From NCBI GenBank assembly GCA_036676455.1, contig JAKFCW010000073.1:1-45506 (forward strand): a DNA stretch of 45,506 nucleotides. Reading direction: 5' to 3'. Source of the DNA: UBA4093 sp036676455. GTDB lineage: Bacteria; Cyanobacteriota; Sericytochromatia; S15B-MN24; UBA4093. The notes beneath the pieces are model-generated. The model saw only the letters and a list, made by a program, of their open reading frames with translations, made no database searches and was not told the origin of the DNA. The translations under genes were made by a program, and so were the position numbers. Below, in pieces: positions 42,000 through 45,506 of the stretch. Position 1 is the first letter of the stretch; the number at the start of each line of letters is the position of its first letter.

Positions 42000-42413
42000 A
42001 TGGAACCAGCCACCCCGGAGAATGCGCTGTCGGAGTTTCTCCGCCAGTACCGCCATGAAAACCGCCTGACGGTCCAGGAGCTGGCCATGCGCTGCGGAAT
42101 CCCGATGGCGACGGTCATCGGGCTCGAGTACGGCGATCGCCCCCAGGAAGAAGACCTCGAGGCGATCGCCCGGGGCCTGGAGATGCCCTTGAGCACGATC
42201 CGCCGCGCCTCGCTGGGAGAAGCCATCCCCATGAAGGAAACTGCCGCCGACCATGACGGCGACCTATCGACCGACTTGCCGGCGATACTCCCGGGCGATC
42301 GCCCGTCGACCCTGCTCGACGCGATCCAGGGCTTGACCCCCACCCAGATCGAGAAGACCAAGGACTACATCCGCTTCCTGCGCTGGGCCGAGCAGCAGGA
42401 CGCGCGCGACTAG
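42000..42413 (+). CDS. XRE-family helix-turn-helix regulator
   Basis: A 137-residue protein. Residues about 9-65 form a Cro/CI-type HTH: LSEFLRQYRHENRLTVQELAMRCG, IPMATVIGLEYGDRP and EEDLEAIARGLEMPLSTI. The C-terminal half contains TLLDAIQGLTPTQIEKTKDYIRFLRW, a helical segment that may mediate dimerisation or partner binding. ATG 42000 has GGAG 6 nt upstream; an in-frame TTG at 41988 is possible. It is monocistronic, converging on the hydrolase gene. No toxin partner is adjacent. Confidence 0.85.
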   Translation: MEPATPENALSEFLRQYRHENRLTVQELAMRCGIPMATVIGLEYGDRPQEEDLEAIARGLEMPLSTIRRASLGEAIPMKETAADHDGDLSTDLPAILPGDRPSTLLDAIQGLTPTQIEKTKDYIRFLRWAEQQDARD

Positions 42414-42418
42414 CAGCA

Positions 42419-42440
42419 GGCGCCCGACGTTGCGGGCGCC
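42419..42440. terminator. Terminator-like hairpin between XRE and hydrolase genes
   Basis: An 8-bp stem GGCGCCCG/CGGGCGCC with a 6-nt loop sits between two convergent stops. It has no T-tract, so its termination strength is doubtful. Confidence 0.5.
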
Positions 42441-42450
42441 CCGAATGACG

Positions 42451-43260
42451 CTACCGCGCCCGTCCGATCAGCGCGCGCAGGCCCTCGTGGAAGCGCTCCG
42501 GCTCTTCCCACTGGGGCGCGTGAACGCTGAGGTCGAACGGCACCAGCTCGGCGCCGGGAATCGTATGCGCCACGTACTCCGCGGCCGCGAAGGAGGCCAG
42601 GAAATCCGTCCTCCCGTGAAAGACGCTGACCGGAAGCCGGATGGCCTCCAGGCCCTCGCGCAGATCCAGCGTGCCGCCGTCCTCGAAGGACTCGATGGCA
42701 CAAGGCAGCGAGGCCTCCAGGGCGGTCTGGAAGGCCAGATCGCGCACCGGCTGGGGGATTCCCGCGTGGAAGATGCCGTCCGTCAACAGCTTCGCGTAGA
42801 CGGGGCGGGACTTGCGCACCTCGACGACGATCTTGTGGTGCATCGCAGGGGACATGCCGTAGGCCCAGCCTGCCTCGCGGTCGCGAACCAGCTTCGGGCT
42901 GCCGGCGACGAGAGCCATGGCGGCCAGGCGATGCGGGCCGAAGCGGTGATGGTAGAGCATGCTCACGCCGCAGCCCATGGACCAGCCCACCAGTACCACG
43001 CCCGAGAGGTCCAGCTGGTCCAGGACTTCCTTGATGTCCTGGGCGTAACGCTCGTAGGTGTAAGGGGTGAGCGGACGGTCGGAGCGGCCGTGGCCGCGCA
43101 GATCGAGGGCGATCACGTCGTGATCGGCCATGAGTTCCGCGAAGGTCGGCTCCCAGAGGCGATGGGATCCCATCCAGCCGTGCACCAGCAGGACCGGCCG
43201 GCCAACTCCTCGGCGCTCGTAGAACAAGTTGCAACCGTCGCTCATGGTCAACATCGCCAT
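42451..43260 (-). CDS. Alpha/beta hydrolase
   Basis: A 269-residue single-domain hydrolase. The nucleophile elbow is GWSMG (Ser), oxyanion region VHGWMGS, acid FHGRTDFLAS and catalytic His in SVHAPQWEEPE. The lid region is Met/His-rich (YGMSPAMHHKIV). It resembles esterase/haloperoxidase-type members; the substrate is unknown. ATG 43258-43260 has AAGGAGG 6 nt upstream. It is divergent from the DUF5647-like gene. Confidence 0.9.
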   Translation of the reverse strand: MAMLTMSDGCNLFYERRGVGRPVLLVHGWMGSHRLWEPTFAELMADHDVIALDLRGHGRSDRPLTPYTYERYAQDIKEVLDQLDLSGVVLVGWSMGCGVSMLYHHRFGPHRLAAMALVAGSPKLVRDREAGWAYGMSPAMHHKIVVEVRKSRPVYAKLLTDGIFHAGIPQPVRDLAFQTALEASLPCAIESFEDGGTLDLREGLEAIRLPVSVFHGRTDFLASFAAAEYVAHTIPGAELVPFDLSVHAPQWEEPERFHEGLRALIGRAR

Positions 43261-43321
43261 GGTAAACCTCCTTCTTAACCTTTCCATCCTAACGCAAACC
43301 GTCTTCCAGCAGGCCCGCGAA

Positions 43322-43330
43322 TGGTAAGAT
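43322..43330 (+). promoter_or_regulatory. Extended -10 promoter of the DUF5647-like gene
   Basis: TGG directly precedes TAAGAT (43325-43330), with a leader of about 50 nt to ATG 43386. The -35 region is weak. A TAGGAT on the opposite strand may serve the hydrolase gene. Confidence 0.45.
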
Positions 43331-43385
43331 TCTTGCCCGATTCACGACCATGAGACGTGTCAGTCCTCGCATGAAAGGAATACCG

Positions 43386-43733
43386 ATGTCCCAGACTCCC
43401 GACGCCCCCATGACCGACCTCGACGTCCGCAACGCCAAGCTCGAGGAGCGCTTCGTCTCGTCGCGGCTCTACGATCCGGCGCTGGAGCGCAAGATCACGC
43501 CGGGCGCCCACGTCGTGCTGATTCCCACCCAGGATCCCGAGCTCGAGGCGCATAACCGGGCCTACGCCAAGTCCCTGCAATCGAAGGGCGAGAAGGTGCA
43601 GTTGCTCTCGGAAGCCGACCTCATGAGCGAAGAGGCGATCGCCCAGCGCCGGCAGGCCGGCAAGAACGCCTACCTCGAGGCCCTCTCGGGACTCAAGGAG
43701 CGCCTGGAGGGCGGCTCGGAGAACCGGGGTTAA
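43386..43733 (+). CDS. DUF5647-like small protein
   Basis: A 115-residue soluble acidic protein. The run NAKLEERFVSSRLYDPALER, GAHVVLIPTQDPELEAHNRA and YAKSLQSKGEKVQLL resembles the DUF5647 pattern (helix, then a strand with D-P-E-L, then a helix ending in G-x-x-V). The helical tail beyond 80 is extra. AAAGGA lies 6 nt before ATG 43386. The function of the family is unknown to me. Confidence 0.65.
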   Translation: MSQTPDAPMTDLDVRNAKLEERFVSSRLYDPALERKITPGAHVVLIPTQDPELEAHNRAYAKSLQSKGEKVQLLSEADLMSEEAIAQRRQAGKNAYLEALSGLKERLEGGSENRG

Positions 43734-43779
43734 GAATCGCAAACTTTGGGGCTGTCAGGCAAGCGGGCGCACCGGCTTT

Positions 43780-43809
43780 GGGATAAGATGTGACAAGAGT
43801 CACTATCCC
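43780..43809. promoter_or_regulatory. Dyad element upstream of the LCP gene
   Basis: GGGATA/TATCCC (43780-43785 and 43804-43809) encloses GTGAC/GTCAC (43790-43794 and 43799-43803), with a 4-nt bulge on the left and an AAGA loop. It overlaps TAAGAT (43784-43789), a plausible -10, so it could be an operator or a 5'-leader hairpin. Confidence 0.45.
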
Positions 43810-43829
43810 GATTTCAACTCAGGTTAACC

Positions 43830-44810
43830 ATGCTAACGCCCGTTGTCCCGCCTCGCCGCCGACACCCCCTGCGATCCGCCATCCTGCTCGGAACCCTTCT
43901 GGGTCTCGGTTCAGGGGCCATGACTGGCCTCTGGGCCGGTAGCGTCGCGCCCGCCAGCACGGCCGCGATGGCCCGACTGGCCCAGCAGGTCCTGCCTGAG
44001 TGGATGGCGCCCCGCGAGGACGCGCAGAAAGCGCAGGACCTCACGATCCTGGTGATGGGAACGGACAAGACCGCGTCTCGCGAGACGCTGCGGGGCAACA
44101 CCGACACGATGCTGCTGGTTCATCTGAACGCGGAGAGCCATGCGGTGAGCGTGCTTTCGATTCCCCGCGACACGCGTATGGCGATTCCGGGTCATCGTAC
44201 GTTCAAGGTGAACGCCGCCAACCCCTGGGGCGGGCCCGACCTCGCCATGGCCACCATCAGCAACTTCCTGCGGGTGCCGATTGACCGCTACTTGCTCGTC
44301 GACCTCAGCGCCATCACTGCGCTGGTCGACGCGCTCGGCGGCATCGACGTCGAGATTCCCAAGCGCATGGCCTACGTCGATCGGACCGGCGGCCTCCGCA
44401 TCGACCTCTCGGAAGGCCGCCAGCGCCTCGACGGGGATCAGGTCGAATCCTTCCTGCGCTTCCGCCATGACGGCATGGGAGACATCGGCCGCGTCTCGCG
44501 CCAGCAAGCCCTCCTTCGCGAGGCCATGCCCCAGGTCCTTCATCCCTTGAACTGGGTGAAGTTCCCCAAGCTCTGGGCCATCGTGCAGGCGCACTCCAAC
44601 ACCAACCTGACCACCGAGGACGTGCTGGCGACGGCGAGCTGGCTCAATCGGCTGGACCCGGCAACGGACGTCCAGGTCGAGACCCTGCCGGGACGCTCCG
44701 CCACCATCGACGGCCTCAGCTACTGGGTGGCCGACCGCGGCGAGGCGCGCCAGCTTGCACGCCGCTTGACCGAGCCGCCGCAGATCTCGGCCATCCGCCC
44801 CCGTTCCTGA
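43830..44810 (+). CDS. LytR-CpsA-Psr (LCP) family glycopolymer ligase
   Basis: A 326-residue protein with a short basic N-terminus and one membrane helix (AILLGTLLGLGSGAMTGLWAG). The periplasmic LCP domain shows TDTMLLVHLN, SIPRDTRMAI, the lipid-pyrophosphate-binding RFRHD and GRVSRQQALL, and GGIDVEIPKRM. LCP enzymes attach glycopolymers from undecaprenyl-pyrophosphate carriers to peptidoglycan or protein; in diderms their targets are less clear (family knowledge). The start is ATG 43830 with only a weak upstream CAGG. It is monocistronic, with a terminator following. Confidence 0.92.
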   Translation: MLTPVVPPRRRHPLRSAILLGTLLGLGSGAMTGLWAGSVAPASTAAMARLAQQVLPEWMAPREDAQKAQDLTILVMGTDKTASRETLRGNTDTMLLVHLNAESHAVSVLSIPRDTRMAIPGHRTFKVNAANPWGGPDLAMATISNFLRVPIDRYLLVDLSAITALVDALGGIDVEIPKRMAYVDRTGGLRIDLSEGRQRLDGDQVESFLRFRHDGMGDIGRVSRQQALLREAMPQVLHPLNWVKFPKLWAIVQAHSNTNLTTEDVLATASWLNRLDPATDVQVETLPGRSATIDGLSYWVADRGEARQLARRLTEPPQISAIRPRS

Positions 44811-44839
44811 TAGGTCGCACGCCCCGTCATCCCGTAATA

Positions 44840-44871
44840 AAAGGCCGCCTCACGCGAGTGAGACGGCCTTT
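44840..44871. terminator. Bidirectional terminator between LCP and deoxynucleoside kinase genes
   Basis: The stem AAAGGCCG...CTCAC / GTGAG...CGGCCTTT has a GCGA loop. Plus ends in TTT; minus continues TTTTATTA, serving the kinase gene. Confidence 0.85.
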
Positions 44872-44884
44872 CCACTTGGGGACG

Positions 44885-45506
44885 CTAGAACCCGGGCAGC
44901 ACCAGCTGGTTGGGATCCCGGCGCATGGTGTCGATCATGTCCAGGATGTAGTCGAAGTCATGGTAGGAGTTCACGAAGTCCAGGTCGTCCGCCGGCAGGA
45001 CCAGCTTGGGGGCGAGGTCGAAGCTGCGGATGAAGTCCTCGTAGAGCTCGTTGAGCTGGGCGAGGTACTCGCGGGGGATGGCCTGCTCGTACTCGCGGCC
45101 CCGCAGGCGGATGCGCCGCATGAGGGTGGGCACCGAGGCCTGGAGGTAGATGATCAGGTCGGGAGGCGTCATCGACGGCAGGATCGACTCGTAGATGCGC
45201 AGGTAGGTCTGGTAGTCGCGCTCGTTCATGATGCACGTCTCGTAGGAGTTGCGGGCGAAGATGGCCGCGTCCTCGAAGATCGAGCGATCCAGGATCGCCG
45301 GACGGTCGGAAGCCATGACCCGGCGATAGGTGTCGATGCGCGTGGAGAGGAAGTAGGTCTGGAGGTGAAAGGCCCACTTGGGCATGTCGTCATAGAAATC
45401 GGCGAGGTAAGGGTTGTCGTCGACCGACTCGAACCACGGCTCGAAGCCCAGCTTCTCGGAAAGCCACCGGGAAAGCGAGGACTTGCCGGATCCGATGTTC
45501 CCGGCC
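44885..45506 (-). CDS. Deoxynucleoside kinase (5' end cut by window edge)
   Basis: About 206 residues are present. From the window edge it reads GNIGSGKSSLSRWL (P-loop), then FESVDDNPYLADFYDD, WAFHLQTYFL, the base-binding/Arg region DRSIFEDAAIFA, and the LID-region RRIRLRGREYE. This is the bacterial dAK/dGK/dNK-type fold that phosphorylates deoxynucleosides for salvage. Only a few N-terminal residues are missing. Specificity cannot be told. An internal ATG at 45383-45385 is not the start, since the P-loop precedes it in frame. Confidence 0.92.
   Translation of the reverse strand, partial: AGNIGSGKSSLSRWLSEKLGFEPWFESVDDNPYLADFYDDMPKWAFHLQTYFLSTRIDTYRRVMASDRPAILDRSIFEDAAIFARNSYETCIMNERDYQTYLRIYESILPSMTPPDLIIYLQASVPTLMRRIRLRGREYEQAIPREYLAQLNELYEDFIRSFDLAPKLVLPADDLDFVNSYHDFDYILDMIDTMRRDPNQLVLPGF

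Noticed and set aside
42000..43260. Toxin-antitoxin pair formed by the XRE protein and the hydrolase
   Set aside because: The genes are convergent, not an operon, and the hydrolase is a normal full-length enzyme with no toxin fold.

Overview
The window is GC-rich chromosomal DNA (about two thirds G+C by eye) from a diderm bacterium. Outer-membrane genes support this: a MacA/MacB/TolC-type exporter set and two lipoproteins. The gene mix is housekeeping genes, an ABC1/UbiB kinase, a GH57 glycogen-branching enzyme next to a DUF4912 protein, Ser/Thr kinase and PP2C signalling, orphan histidine kinases and fused shikimate genes. This would fit a non-photosynthetic relative of Cyanobacteria (Sericytochromatia-like), but that placement is inference with low confidence. 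No photosynthesis, phage, IS or CRISPR genes were seen.

Layout. 1-1.1 kb (minus): the rpmG-tRNA-Trp-secE-nusG cluster with a near-consensus promoter. 1.3-3.5 kb: a GT2 glycosyltransferase converging on a membrane histidine kinase. 3.7-6.5 kb: two paralogous lipoproteins, then a UDP-sugar pyrophosphorylase-like enzyme. 6.6-9.2 kb (minus): miaB, flanked by REP-like hairpins, and mtnA. 9.3-11.3 kb: a COQ10-like SRPBCC protein, a di-iron COQ7-like/SRPBCC fusion and a small helical protein. 11.4-12 kb: a CPBP protease. 12.2-16.6 kb: a translationally coupled efflux operon. 16.7-18 kb (minus): glutamate dehydrogenase.

18.2-22.5 kb (minus): panB, an orotate-PRTase/PQQ-like propeller fusion, an EF-hand-type protein and a proline-rich protein. 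The last two share an upstream box with exactly conserved spacing. 22.7-28.5 kb (minus): gyrA, a small MshEN-like protein, a PP2C phosphatase and a kinase/zinc-ribbon/NHL protein form a likely signalling operon. 28.7-31.2 kb: tRNA-Gln, a GAF histidine kinase and an EVE protein. 31.3-32.9 kb: fused aroK-aroB. 32.9-35.1 kb: a LysR regulator divergent from an MFS exporter, with a dyad operator between them. 35.2-38.2 kb (minus): the GH57 branching enzyme and DUF4912 protein. 38.2-38.6 kb: a non-coding region with a 43-bp duplication and a possible short RNA. 38.6-41.7 kb: ABC1 kinase, a small protein and a 2Fe-2S ferredoxin. 42-45.5 kb: an XRE regulator, an alpha/beta hydrolase, a DUF5647-like protein, an LCP ligase and a truncated deoxynucleoside kinase.

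Several genes have a -10 hexamer ending 6-8 nt before the start codon, which suggests leaderless transcripts. The most unusual items are the PRTase-propeller fusion with its shared-box neighbours, the COQ7/COQ10-like cluster, and the soluble-looking kinase-NHL protein co-transcribed with gyrA.
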